A DNA stretch of 56,395 bases. It comes from Thermotogota bacterium. Lineage in GTDB: Bacteria > Thermotogota > Thermotogae > Thermotogales > Fervidobacteriaceae. Where the stretch lies: the NCBI GenBank assembly GCA_030550315.1, contig JAUQPP010000005.1, positions 1 to 56,395 on the forward strand, in the 5' to 3' direction. The stretch's first letter is position 1. Each line of letters starts with the position of its first letter. The notes under the pieces are model-generated. The model was not told the origin of the DNA. It did no database searches and saw only the letters and a program-made list of their open reading frames with translations. Shown one piece after another: positions 1-8,451 of this stretch. A program made the translations under genes and the position numbers.

Positions 1-473
1 CTTGGGAGCGAGACCGTCATCTGCTGTCCTTCGTTTGGACCGGTTTGAATTCGAAGGTTCCTTACCTCGCCACCGAGTACTCTGATGTTGTTGTACCGTG
101 TGTGCTCAACCGTTCTGTTAATGCTCTCTGCAAGTCTGGTAAATTCCTGTTGGAGGGTTTGGCGCTCAGCTTCTGTCAAGGTTGCATTCGAGGCTGCTAC
201 TGCCAACTCACGCATCCGCTGTAAGCTGTTTGAAATAGCCCTCAAACCACCTTCGGCAACGTTCATCATTCCTATGGCATAGTACGTACTTTGCATCGCT
301 TCGCGGTACCCGCTGATTTGTGCTCGCATACGCTCAGCAATTGCCGCCGCTGAAATGTTTTGTGCCAAGGGAATCGTTCCTTGAGCTAAAGCTCGAGCTT
401 GCTCTTGGCCGGTTCGCTGGAGTGTTTGCAAATACCTAATTGCCCACATTCCCACGTTGTTATTTATTCTCAC
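1..473 (-). CDS. Flagellin N-terminal part (cut by window edge)
   Basis: Only the first 157 codons lie in the window; the gene continues past position 1. Reading the reverse strand from GTG at 473 gives MRINNNVGMWAIRYLQT, then ERMRAQI, a stretch ending in QRMRELAVAASNATLT, and the RYNNIRVLGG and QTGPNEGQQM segments. These match the order of the flagellin N-terminal (D0/D1) domain, which polymerises into the filament. An AGGGG ribosome site sits about 10 nt upstream of 473; an in-frame GTG at 482 is too close to it. The usual flagellin block SSGLRIN..DDAAG is not recognisable here (ALAQGTIPLAQNISAAA instead), so this may be a divergent or minor flagellin. It lies 60 nt downstream of the epimerase gene on the same strand. 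Confidence 0.85.
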   Translation of the reverse strand, partial: MRINNNVGMWAIRYLQTLQRTGQEQARALAQGTIPLAQNISAAAIAERMRAQISGYREAMQSTYYAIGMMNVAEGGLRAISNSLQRMRELAVAASNATLTEAERQTLQQEFTRLAESINRTVEHTRYNNIRVLGGEVRNLRIQTGPNEGQQMTVSLP

Positions 474-533
474 AGTTACCACGCCCCTTTTTGGTCCTTT
501 CTTGGCCTCTTCAAAACGGTTCGTAGGTATCTT

Positions 534-1559
534 TCATTTTATTAGACCTTGAGGAGTGGTATTTCGTTCAAAGTTTTTGAGTTCATTCCGAGCCAAATTT
601 CTGCTCTCCAGCCATTTGAAAAAGTCATCTATGGATTCTTGTATCATTCTGGGTGTGTAGTTGACGAAACTCTCCAACTTTGCACGCGAATACCTGTAGG
701 CCATTCTCAGGTTGTGAACCGCATAAGGTACGAATTCGCTCTCGATACCAAGTGCGTTGAGTATTAAACCCCCGTATGAGACAATTTCGGCCGCGCTCCA
801 GCTGAGTACTTTAAATGATTTCGAGCCACACAAAACCGGCAGCTTTGAAAAATCAACCATCCTCCCGGAAATGATGAAGCTATCTCTGTTGATTTTCCCA
901 GAAAAGAAAAGTTCGAGTAAATCGACCACGGCATTGGCGCAATCTCTAACGTCTACAAAATCGAAGGAACCTGGAACTGTGTACCGAAGTTTGCCACTCT
1001 TGAAGTTTATCAAAACTCTTGAAAAGTACGATAACCTGTAATCGAAAGGTCCATAAATTCCAGTTGGGAAGAATACAAAACCATCGAGTCCTTGTTTAAA
1101 TGCGTCAAGTACAACTTTTGTTGCGATGGCTTTTGACTTTGCGTAATGACCGTGTACTTTCTCCTCGTTGATTTCGTCATCTTCGCTGTATTCACTCCCA
1201 GGAGCTTTATCAACAAAAACATGCACAGAGCTGGCATAAACAATTGGACAACCGCGAAATCTTGCTTGGTTTAGAATGTTTTTCGTACCATCAATATTCA
1301 CAGAGTAAACCAGTTTTTTATTCTTCGGGGTGATTGAAATAACCGAAGCTAGGTGAACTATTACATCCACATCAGCTGCTAAATCTTCGAGATCCTCGCG
1401 AATATCCCTAAAAACTTTTTCCGTTTCCAAACCTTCCAACGGGAGTATAGACGTTCTCGGTTCAATCAGAGCTTTCACTTTGAAACCTCTTTCCAGTAAG
1501 GTCTTGCAGAGCACGTTTCCAAGGTGACCGGTGGCTCCGGTGACGAGGATCTTTTTCAC
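534..1559 (-). CDS. NAD-dependent epimerase/dehydratase family protein
   Basis: This is a 341-residue extended short-chain dehydrogenase. The N-terminus has the Rossmann nucleotide motif (ILVTGATGHLG, residues 4-14), followed by VDVIVHLAS, a YASS segment, and a YAKSK motif that supplies the catalytic Tyr-Lys pair. These enzymes use bound NAD(P) to epimerise, dehydrate or reduce sugar nucleotides or related carbonyl substrates; the substrate cannot be read from the sequence. The GTG at 1559 was chosen because GGGAGG lies 7 nt upstream. Longer in-frame starts would run back into the tRNA gene. The gene sits between tRNA-Pro and flagellin, so a role in surface glycan or flagellin sugar supply is possible but speculative. 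Confidence 0.85.
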   Translation of the reverse strand: MKKILVTGATGHLGNVLCKTLLERGFKVKALIEPRTSILPLEGLETEKVFRDIREDLEDLAADVDVIVHLASVISITPKNKKLVYSVNIDGTKNILNQARFRGCPIVYASSVHVFVDKAPGSEYSEDDEINEEKVHGHYAKSKAIATKVVLDAFKQGLDGFVFFPTGIYGPFDYRLSYFSRVLINFKSGKLRYTVPGSFDFVDVRDCANAVVDLLELFFSGKINRDSFIISGRMVDFSKLPVLCGSKSFKVLSWSAAEIVSYGGLILNALGIESEFVPYAVHNLRMAYRYSRAKLESFVNYTPRMIQESIDDFFKWLESRNLARNELKNFERNTTPQGLIK

Positions 1560-1605
1560 AAATATGCCTCCCAAGCGAATGTCTATGCACAAGGTTAATA
1601 AAAAA

Positions 1606-1682
1606 TGGTCGGGGCGACTGGACTTGAACCAGCGACCTCTTGCACCCCAAGCAAGCGCGCTAGCCACCTGCGCTACGCCCCG
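1606..1682 (-). tRNA. tRNA-Pro (anticodon GGG)
   Basis: The reverse strand folds into a full cloverleaf of 77 nt. The acceptor arms are CGGGGCG and CGCCCCG with discriminator A and an encoded CCA at 1608-1606. The anticodon arm CTTGC/GCAAG encloses loop TTGGGGT, giving anticodon GGG. The T arm has loop TTCAAGT closed by GCTGG/CCAGT. GGG reads CCC and CCT proline codons. Confidence 0.95.
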
Positions 1683-1704
1683 ACTCATTTTTTAGCTCAG
1701 AAGA

Positions 1705-1733
1705 ATATTAGGTATTTGGATTTGGTCACAATA
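1705..1733 (-). promoter_or_regulatory. Possible promoter of tRNA-Pro
   Basis: On the minus strand a TAATAT -10-like box lies at 1710-1705, about 23 nt before the mature tRNA 5' end. The -35 region is weak: TTGTGA at 15 nt spacing or TATTGT at 17 nt. The position is right for a tRNA promoter but the match is only fair. Confidence 0.4.
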
Positions 1734-1799
1734 AAAATTTTAACACAGCTTTTGATAATTTCAAGTGGTACTTTCAGTGGATATTAAAGGCAATTTTAC

Positions 1800-2480
1800 C
1801 TATTCTCGTTGGAGCTTTTTACGATACCAGCAAGAGTTTATTAAGCAGCGGGTACACAGTGGTCTTGTTCTACATAACAATTTTGCGTGCTCTACGATTA
1901 ATCCGTGAAGTTCTTGGTAAAGTTGCGTGTTCGCGGGGTAGATTAGATGGAAGAGATTCTGGATTTGTTCGTAACTTTCAAGTTTCATGTTGAAAATCCT
2001 GTTCAACAGTCTTTTCGTGTAGGCATCAACTACAAAAACTGGTCTTTCGAGAGCGTAAAGCAATATCGAGTCAGCAGTTTCTTTTCCGACACCCTTAATA
2101 TTCAGGAGCTCTTCCCTTAAGGCTTTCGTATCCTTTCTTTCGATTGCCGTTAGGTCGAACCTATAGGTCTTGAGCCAGCTTAAAAGATGTCTTAGGCGAA
2201 CGGTTTTAACGTTGTAAAAACCAGCGGGTTTTATGAGTTCTGCCATCTGCTTATCATCCAGGTAATATAGAAATTCCAGCAGACTTGGGTGTGCTTTGGA
2301 ATTTTCATTCCAAGCACGCTTTATATTATCCATCGCCCTTTCAACGTTTACCCAGTTTGTGTTTTGCGTAAGGATAGCTGATACGAGGATTTCCTCTGAA
2401 GAACCAGGCCACCATTTGCCCTGAGGGCCATAGATTTCGAGTAGTTTTGCGTGAAGTTCATTCAGTTTCATAAGTTCCAT
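1800..2480 (-). CDS. Endonuclease III-like HhH-GPD DNA glycosylase
   Basis: This 226-residue protein belongs to the helix-hairpin-helix/GPD base-excision repair superfamily. It has the N-terminal LTQNT motif (37-41), the hairpin IKGVGKETA (128-136), the catalytic-type Asp152 in VVDAYTKRL, and four C-terminal cysteines (203, 209, 212, 217) like the iron-sulphur loop of Nth. The lysine of bifunctional Nth enzymes (LPGVGRK) is replaced by Glu134, so a monofunctional glycosylase resembling MagIII/MpgII alkyl-adenine enzymes is more likely than an AP lyase. The cysteine spacing (5-2-4) is shorter than that of E. coli Nth (6-2-5). It starts 9 nt after panB ends. ATG at 2480 has no clear ribosome site; ATG at 2471 is a close alternative. 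Confidence 0.85.
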   Translation of the reverse strand: MELMKLNELHAKLLEIYGPQGKWWPGSSEEILVSAILTQNTNWVNVERAMDNIKRAWNENSKAHPSLLEFLYYLDDKQMAELIKPAGFYNVKTVRLRHLLSWLKTYRFDLTAIERKDTKALREELLNIKGVGKETADSILLYALERPVFVVDAYTKRLLNRIFNMKLESYEQIQNLFHLIYPANTQLYQELHGLIVEHAKLLCRTRPLCTRCLINSCWYRKKLQRE

Positions 2481-2489
2481 AGTACGTAT

Positions 2490-3275
2490 TTATTCCAAAA
2501 ATACGTTCTTTTCTTCGGGGAACCTACGGCCTTTGACGTCTTCTTTGTAGTTTTTCACCGCTTCGAGCATTATATTGTAAACGTTTGCGTACTTCTTGGC
2601 GAATTTGAGTTCTTTATCTGTCAGCCCGACTACATCGTGGAAGACGAGTACTTGACCATCGCAATAACGTCCCGCGCCGATTCCAATCGTTGGGATCTTC
2701 AGCGCCTCTGTTATCTGTTTAGCCACGTTTTCAACAACAAGTTCGAGCACTATCGCAAAGCAACCAGCTCTTTCAAGAGCCAACGCGTCGTTGAGAAGTT
2801 TTTCACTACTTTCCGGAGTTCTACCCTGAACGCGATGACCTCCAATGAGGTTCACCGACTGTGGTGTGAAACCGAGGTGCCCCATCACAGGTATACCAGC
2901 GGAGATGATTTTCTTTATCGTTTCGATCTGCTCACTTCCACCTTCAAGTTTAACTGCGTTTGCTCCGGCTTTGAGCATAAGTCCGGCATTCTTCACAGCT
3001 TCTTCAGGACTAATTTCGTACGAGAGGAAAGGCATGTCACCGATGACGAATGCGTCCGGAGCACCACGTCGTACGGCCCGGATGTGTTCCAACATTTCCT
3101 CCATGCTTGCGGGTAATGTGCTGTCATAGCCTAGCACGACGTTGGCTAGTGAGTCTCCAACAAGTATAAGGTCCACACCGGCTTCGTTTGCAATCCTTGC
3201 GGTTGGGTAATCGTACGCCGTTATCATAACGATAGGTTCTTTTCCTTTCATCTGCAGTAGTTTAAGAATATTCAT
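2490..3275 (-). CDS. panB: 3-methyl-2-oxobutanoate hydroxymethyltransferase
   Basis: PanB transfers a hydroxymethyl group from methylene-tetrahydrofolate to 2-oxoisovalerate, giving ketopantoate, the first committed step to pantothenate and coenzyme A. The 261-residue protein has the usual family size and its conserved blocks: MITAYDYPTA near the N-terminus, LVGDSLANVVLG (metal Asp), IGDMPFLSYE, AVKLEGG, GHLGFTPQS and GIGAGRYCDGQVLV. ATG at 3275 was chosen because AAGGAGGT lies 5 nt upstream; an in-frame TTG at 3281 overlaps that site. No other pantothenate gene is adjacent; the downstream glycosylase gene is probably co-transcribed. Confidence 0.96.
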   Translation of the reverse strand: MNILKLLQMKGKEPIVMITAYDYPTARIANEAGVDLILVGDSLANVVLGYDSTLPASMEEMLEHIRAVRRGAPDAFVIGDMPFLSYEISPEEAVKNAGLMLKAGANAVKLEGGSEQIETIKKIISAGIPVMGHLGFTPQSVNLIGGHRVQGRTPESSEKLLNDALALERAGCFAIVLELVVENVAKQITEALKIPTIGIGAGRYCDGQVLVFHDVVGLTDKELKFAKKYANVYNIMLEAVKNYKEDVKGRRFPEEKNVFLE

Positions 3276-3315
3276 ATCCAACCTCCTTCGTTTTAGTTTG
3301 CGGAGCGTGATACCG

Positions 3316-4812
3316 TTACCACCTTGTCGTTAGTTCAAGTGATGTTTCCGGTAGAACTTTGTATTTTTCCAGCAGGTCGCGGATATCTTTCGTTACGTAT
3401 ATTCTTATTATCTGTATCATATTGTTTCTCATAAAATTGTACGCGGGATAGTTCTTAACGTATTCTTCAAAAGTCATCAGGTGATTCTTCTTTATGATGT
3501 ATATATTGCTCCTCAAAAATTCCTCTGGATGCACGATCGTAAGTTTGTACGGTGTGTCAACTTTGAATATTTCATCGAAGTTGCTCAGTATGTTTAAAAT
3601 TTGCTTCTTATCCTCCTCATCGGCAACGTCAATTGAACGTTCGAGTTTCAGTCTTATTTTTTGCAAGAGGTCACTTGCAATACCTTGGCTTACCAACGTC
3701 GGATCCACACCTTCGATAGAGAACGGGGTTTCAAGTACCAACTTCCACAGGTTCCGCGACTTGAGTCTCTCAACGATTTCGTAAGCCATCACTATATCGA
3801 GCTCAAGTGGCTGTAAATCTATTTCATACTTAAGAAGGCTCTCTTTTGTGTCTTCACCTCCGCCGTACGTTTCCACAAGTTCGTTAAATTTAAAAATGAT
3901 TTCGTTAATGATAGTTTGATCGGTTAAATCCATGAATGATTCGATATTCATAACTCGTTCATCGAGTTTGAGAGCTTTATACGAAAGTTCAAGAAGTTCT
4001 TGGATCATCATATCGACAGCTCGGGAGGTCTTATGAAAGTAAACGTTTTTGTACATCATAAACCTACCAAAAAGGATGGTGTATATTTCGTCGACAACCT
4101 TTGAGTCGTAAGCAAGAATCTCACGCCCTTCCTTTTTCACAATCCTCGAATTACGTATCAAACGGTCTATCGAGCCTGTGCCGAAACCTCTCGTTCCAGC
4201 GTAGTAGGAATCCCTAAGGACGAAATCGAGTCGGTCCGCACCGAGCGGCCCTTGGACTATGGCAAAGTCAATGGTACCGGATGTTTCTCCTTCGTAAACT
4301 TTCGAAACCTCTTTCATGAGGATGGCGAAGTTTTCCTCCATATCTGTGGAAAGCTCGCCAATCGTTAACCTTAAATCCTCGACCACTGCTTCACGCAACC
4401 TGTCGGGGGCTTCTTTAAACTTTCTAGCAAGTTCCTTTGGGAGATATTCTTCCAAAAGTTTGTGCCGGTACTCATCGTGGCCGTCGATGAAACCAAGCTT
4501 TCTATAAACAACATCATCGAATTGATGACTAAACGGTCCATGACCGATATCGTGGAGTAGTCCGGCGAGCCGGAGTATCCTGACCTTGTCTGGTGATTCG
4601 TATAGCCGTTCGGCGTATATCCCCGCCAAGTGCATCACACCGAGTGAATGTGCAAACCGGGTGTGTGTGGCACCAGGATAAACGTACTCTGAGCCAACAA
4701 GTTGGCTTAGGTATCTCAGACGCTGCACGGCTTTTGTATCGATTATAAGTATCTCGGTGGGATAGAGCATTATCTCCGAATATATAGGATCTCTTGAAAC
4801 TTTGTAGTACAC
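3316..4812 (-). CDS. HD-superfamily phosphohydrolase (dNTPase/SAMHD1-like)
   Basis: The 498-residue protein carries a complete metal-dependent HD domain: TRFAHSLGV (His55), LLHDIGHGPFSH (His87-Asp88, His91, His96) and a distal GADRLDFVLRDS (Asp193, Asp196). This arrangement is characteristic of the deoxynucleoside-triphosphate triphosphohydrolase/SAMHD1-like branch, whose members split dNTPs into nucleoside and triphosphate. The exact substrate here is not known. The long C-terminal part is not assigned. GTG at 4812 follows GGGAGGT by about 8 nt. A possible extended -10 (TGATAAAAT, reverse strand, 4897-4905) lies upstream. The gene is 41 nt upstream of panB on the same strand. Confidence 0.85.
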   Translation of the reverse strand: MYYKVSRDPIYSEIMLYPTEILIIDTKAVQRLRYLSQLVGSEYVYPGATHTRFAHSLGVMHLAGIYAERLYESPDKVRILRLAGLLHDIGHGPFSHQFDDVVYRKLGFIDGHDEYRHKLLEEYLPKELARKFKEAPDRLREAVVEDLRLTIGELSTDMEENFAILMKEVSKVYEGETSGTIDFAIVQGPLGADRLDFVLRDSYYAGTRGFGTGSIDRLIRNSRIVKKEGREILAYDSKVVDEIYTILFGRFMMYKNVYFHKTSRAVDMMIQELLELSYKALKLDERVMNIESFMDLTDQTIINEIIFKFNELVETYGGGEDTKESLLKYEIDLQPLELDIVMAYEIVERLKSRNLWKLVLETPFSIEGVDPTLVSQGIASDLLQKIRLKLERSIDVADEEDKKQILNILSNFDEIFKVDTPYKLTIVHPEEFLRSNIYIIKKNHLMTFEEYVKNYPAYNFMRNNMIQIIRIYVTKDIRDLLEKYKVLPETSLELTTRW

Positions 4813-5027
4813 ACCAAAGCACCTCCCAGATGGTTTGCGATGAAAATTCGATAATGGAATTCGGTGTTCAAGAGATATTCTCCGAACTTCAAATCTATTT
4901 TATCACAATCAATTTCGAAAAGGACCGAATACCAGAAATTTGTTCGGATTTTGTGCATCTTGTTATTTGCGTCTTTTTCTTCATAAGGATTGTTTTCAAA
5001 AATGTGATAATAGAATTTCAGAAGGAC

Positions 5028-5057
5028 TTGTCTGTGGAATTGGCTTTGTAGTATAAT
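5028..5057 (+). promoter_or_regulatory. Promoter of the family-5 ABC transporter operon
   Basis: TTGTCT at 5028-5033 and TATAAT at 5052-5057 are separated by 18 nt. The site lies 77 nt upstream of the binding-protein start in the 322-nt gap (4813-5134) between two divergent genes. Apart from this promoter and a weak reverse-strand -10 near 4900 I see nothing else in the gap. Confidence 0.7.
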
Positions 5058-5134
5058 ATAATTGCACGGTCGAATTTCCACTCATAGTTGTCAAGGGGGC
5101 CGTTGGCCTTATCTTAAAAAAGGGAGGGGTTCGC

Positions 5135-6955
5135 GTGAAGAAACTTGTTCTTCTTGGACTGTTGCTAGTTGGAGCTTTCTTGCTTGCAACACAGGTCAAC
5201 TACGGTATCTTTGCAGACATCACAACAACGAACGTGTGGAACTTGCTAGGTGCCGGTTCGACGAGCTGGAACTTCGCTGTCCAGATTTGGAAATACCCGT
5301 CGATTCTCGGAATGAACAAAGACGGCATGCTCATTCCGGCCGCGGCAGCGGAAATCCCGAAACTTGTTAAAGAAGGCAACATGTGGACTGTTACAGTCAA
5401 GCTTAGAAAAGACATGCGTTGGTCCAACGGTGCACCGTTCACGGCTGATGATGTTGTGTTCACTTACACGACTGTCAAAGAATTGGAGATTCCTGGTGGA
5501 AACTGGAGCGGTGCTTACGAGCCGGAAAAGGTTGAGAAAATCGATCAGTGGACAGTTAAGTTTTACTTCAAGGAAAAGAGGACCATTAGAATATTCTACG
5601 ACACACTCATGACCACCATAGTTTGTAGCAACTATTGGAAACCAATTGTCGAAAAAGCGAAAAAGCAGAAAGATCCCGTAAAATGGCTCCTTGCTCAGGA
5701 AGTTATTGATCCGGGCATCGCTGCACTGAACCTTGGAAAGATAGAGAAAGGTGCGTTTGCTCAAGTCACAAAACAAGTTTCTGACGATAAGTACTGGGCG
5801 TTCGGTGAAAAGAGCATATACTACAAAAATGGTGGCTTTGCTATCGTTAATCCGAAGACCGGGTTCAAGTGGCAGAGTGACAACCCGAAACCAACCGGCG
5901 CAGTTGATCTGGAAGTTGCTAATGGGCCTTTCGTGAACACCATCGTTTACAAGATATACGGTAATAAACAGGTTGCTATCCAAGCCCTGATCGCTGGAGA
6001 CATTGACTACATCTACAACCCCGTTGGACTCACCGCAGGTGAAGCGGAACAGCTTAGAGGTCAGAAGGACATAAAGGTTGTCTCCAACCCGCAGCTCGGT
6101 TTCAGGTACATCGCGTTCAACATGAGAAAGTTCCCAATGAGTGTTAAGGAGTTCAGGCAAGCGATTGCTGCTCTCGTTGACCGTGACTTCCTGTGCAACC
6201 AAGTGCTCAAGGGAAGGGCTATACCACTTGCAACACCAGTTCCACCAGCTAACACGTTCTGGTACAACTCCGCTGTTAAGACGATTGGTGAAGGCTTGAG
6301 CATGGGAGAAAGGTACCAGCTCGCCGTTAGCTTGCTCAAGAAGGCTGGATTCAAGTGGGATGTTGAACCGGTCATAGATCCAAAAGATACGAAGAACCCG
6401 GTTAAGACACCTGGTAAAGGTTTGAGGGGCCCGGATGGAAAGCCAGTTCCAGAAATCGAATTCCTGTCACCGGGTATGGACTACGACCCGATGAGGGCTC
6501 AGACGGCTATGTACATCGAGCAGTGGGCAAAGAACATTGGTATTCCACTCAAACTAAAACTGACCGACTTCAACGAAATCGTAACAAGAGCGTTTGAAGA
6601 GGTTAACTTCGACATGTATTACCTTGGTTGGGGTATCGGAAGGATACCAACCTACTTCAGGTCCTTCTTCCACAGTGCGGAAATGGCACCTGAGGGAAAC
6701 AACACACCTGGTTATGCTAACCCAGAATTCGACGCACTCATCGATGAATTCGAATTTGCCGATAACTTCGAACAGGCGAGGAAAGCAATATTTGAAGCTC
6801 AGAGGATTCTTGCTGAAGATCTACCATACATAGTTGTCTTCACAAACCCGATGATCGAGGCTTACAGAACGAACATCAAGTTCCCATACGACACAGTTCT
6901 CGGAGGAATCAACAACTACTACGGATTCCCGGAAAACGTCAAGAAGGTTCAGTAA
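5135..6955 (+). CDS. Family-5 (oligopeptide/oligosaccharide-type) ABC transporter substrate-binding protein
   Basis: The 606-residue exported protein starts with a Sec signal (MKKLVLLGLLLVGAFLLA) without a lipobox cysteine. It contains the SBP_bac_5 hallmarks WTVTVKLRKDMRWSNGAPFTADDVVF (quoted as the segment around residues 80-108 of the precursor), FRQAIAALVDR and a C-terminal EAQRILAEDLPYIVVF. It would capture solute outside the membrane and pass it to the two permeases encoded next. In Thermotoga, importers of this class carry oligosaccharides as well as peptides, so the ligand is open. GTG at 5135 follows GGGAGGGG by 6 nt. A strong promoter lies upstream and a stem-loop separates it from the permease gene. 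Confidence 0.93.
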   Translation: MKKLVLLGLLLVGAFLLATQVNYGIFADITTTNVWNLLGAGSTSWNFAVQIWKYPSILGMNKDGMLIPAAAAEIPKLVKEGNMWTVTVKLRKDMRWSNGAPFTADDVVFTYTTVKELEIPGGNWSGAYEPEKVEKIDQWTVKFYFKEKRTIRIFYDTLMTTIVCSNYWKPIVEKAKKQKDPVKWLLAQEVIDPGIAALNLGKIEKGAFAQVTKQVSDDKYWAFGEKSIYYKNGGFAIVNPKTGFKWQSDNPKPTGAVDLEVANGPFVNTIVYKIYGNKQVAIQALIAGDIDYIYNPVGLTAGEAEQLRGQKDIKVVSNPQLGFRYIAFNMRKFPMSVKEFRQAIAALVDRDFLCNQVLKGRAIPLATPVPPANTFWYNSAVKTIGEGLSMGERYQLAVSLLKKAGFKWDVEPVIDPKDTKNPVKTPGKGLRGPDGKPVPEIEFLSPGMDYDPMRAQTAMYIEQWAKNIGIPLKLKLTDFNEIVTRAFEEVNFDMYYLGWGIGRIPTYFRSFFHSAEMAPEGNNTPGYANPEFDALIDEFEFADNFEQARKAIFEAQRILAEDLPYIVVFTNPMIEAYRTNIKFPYDTVLGGINNYYGFPENVKKVQ

Positions 6956-6979
6956 TAATTTTTCCGAAATACCCCTTGT

Positions 6980-7000
6980 CCTCCCCCCGCAAGGGGGAGG
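6980..7000 (+). terminator. Stem-loop between binding protein and permease (attenuator-like)
   Basis: An 8-bp GC-rich stem, CCTCCCCC (6980-6987) with GGGGGAGG (6993-7000), closes a 5-nt loop and is followed by a weak TTTAATT tract. Its place between a binding-protein gene and its permease fits partial termination or 3'-end protection that keeps binding protein in excess over membrane subunits. Confidence 0.6.
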
Positions 7001-7047
7001 TTTAATTGGTAAAGTCTTGGCGAAGTCTGAAAAAAGGAGAGGTGAAG

Positions 7048-8433
7048 ATGACGAATCCGGTCCTGATATTCGTATTTGCAGGTCTTTTACCGGCAGTAGG
7101 TGTTGTTTACGCTATTTATAAAGGAAAAGCTCCGCAAAATTACATATTTTTAGCCATCTCACTTGCGCTCTATTACGGAGCGCTCACTAATTTTAGATAC
7201 CTTTACCTTTTCAGTCCTAGGTTTAATTACATACTCGCACCTATTATCTACTTCTACGGGTTCAACCTTTCAGGGCTTTCGAAATTCATCCGAAACAGAC
7301 TTGCACAAATTGTTTTGTTACTGGTGATTTACGTCACGGTTGTATTTTTCATTTTCCTCGCCATGCCAGGTGACTACACTACTAAGTTCCTGCAGGATCC
7401 AAAGATTAGGCAAAACCCAGAAGTCTACGAACGTATGAAACAACTCTTTGGAGTCGACGACCCGTGGTACGTTAAGTATTACAAGCACATGAAAAACTTC
7501 TTCAACCTTGAACTGGGAATATCTTTCAGTGAATACCCAAAGCGCGTTGAGGAAATAATTGCCGAGAGATTGCCGCGAACTTTGTTTCTTTTCCTTGCGA
7601 GTTCCGTGTTGTCCTTCCTACTAGGGTTCGATCTTGGAAAAAGAATAGCCTGGAAGCGTGGTGGGCTAACAGATAAAATGGCCACGTTCGTAGGTATTGT
7701 TTTCTGGACGATATTCACGCCATTCTATATGCTCATACTCATTTGGTTATTCGCTGTCACGCTGAGGCTTTTCCCGCTTTCAGGTTTCATTACACCAACG
7801 AAATGGTTCGATGCACCGTTCAGTGCGCAAGCGGTGTTCATTAGGTTACTCCTCACAGAATTGTTCATGCTCGTAATGTGGATTATCGGTATAGTGGTTG
7901 CTGGTAGGTTGAAAACTATAAGAGCGAAGAGAACTGCAATTTGGGGTTTCGTAATTGGCGGAGCAATTATTGCTTTCGTGTACTGGGCAGCGAACGGTAT
8001 GGGAACGTACGCACTTGATATTGTGCATCACTTGGCACTGCCAGTTATTGCACTTGTTACGCTGCACTTTGCGGGTGATATGCTGGTAATGAGAGATACA
8101 ATGCTTGAGGTCATTAAGGAAGATTACATTACGACAGCACGTGCAAAAGGACTCCCAGATAAGGTCATCAGAGACAAACACGCAGCAAGGACGGCACTCT
8201 TACCTCTTATGACGAGCTTCGTTATTGGACTTGCGTCGACCGTGAGTGGTGGAGTTATCACCGAGACGATGTTCTCCTGGAAAGGTATGGGATTGACACT
8301 CCTGGAAGCGACAACAGCTCAGGACACACCCCTTGCAATAGGTTGTCTTGTTTTCACCGGTGTGCTCGTTCTTCTCGCACACCTTGTGGCCGATATACTC
8401 TACGCGTTCTTAGATCCTCGAATAAGATACTGA
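7048..8433 (+). CDS. ABC transporter permease, DppB type, enlarged
   Basis: This is the first membrane subunit of the importer, 461 residues against roughly 310-340 for ordinary DppB/OppB. The family core begins near residue 85 (FIRNRLAQIVLLL), with the PGDYTTKFLQDP segment and the cytoplasmic coupling region VIKEDYITTARAKGLPDKVI that docks on the ATPase. Two additions are visible: about 85 N-terminal residues with hydrophobic helices, and an extra membrane segment around LFMLVMWIIGIVV and AIWGFVIGGAIIAFVYW in the middle. ATG at 7048 has GGAGAGGTGA just upstream; a TTG at 7006 has no such site. It is followed 18 nt later by the second permease. Confidence 0.9.
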   Translation: MTNPVLIFVFAGLLPAVGVVYAIYKGKAPQNYIFLAISLALYYGALTNFRYLYLFSPRFNYILAPIIYFYGFNLSGLSKFIRNRLAQIVLLLVIYVTVVFFIFLAMPGDYTTKFLQDPKIRQNPEVYERMKQLFGVDDPWYVKYYKHMKNFFNLELGISFSEYPKRVEEIIAERLPRTLFLFLASSVLSFLLGFDLGKRIAWKRGGLTDKMATFVGIVFWTIFTPFYMLILIWLFAVTLRLFPLSGFITPTKWFDAPFSAQAVFIRLLLTELFMLVMWIIGIVVAGRLKTIRAKRTAIWGFVIGGAIIAFVYWAANGMGTYALDIVHHLALPVIALVTLHFAGDMLVMRDTMLEVIKEDYITTARAKGLPDKVIRDKHAARTALLPLMTSFVIGLASTVSGGVITETMFSWKGMGLTLLEATTAQDTPLAIGCLVFTGVLVLLAHLVADILYAFLDPRIRY

Positions 8434-8451
8434 AGGAAGAGGTGAAAGGTA

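Noticed and set aside
1560-1688. N-terminal extension of the epimerase frame up to 1688
   Set aside because: It would translate the tRNA-Pro gene; the GTG at 1559 has a proper ribosome site.
2451-3116. A 221-codon plus-strand open frame over panB
   Set aside because: It is antisense to a clear PanB and has Phe/His-rich composition without a start site.
5246-6202. A 318-codon minus-strand open frame inside the binding-protein gene
   Set aside because: The plus-strand protein is a textbook family-5 binding protein with promoter and ribosome site; the reverse frame shows no motif.
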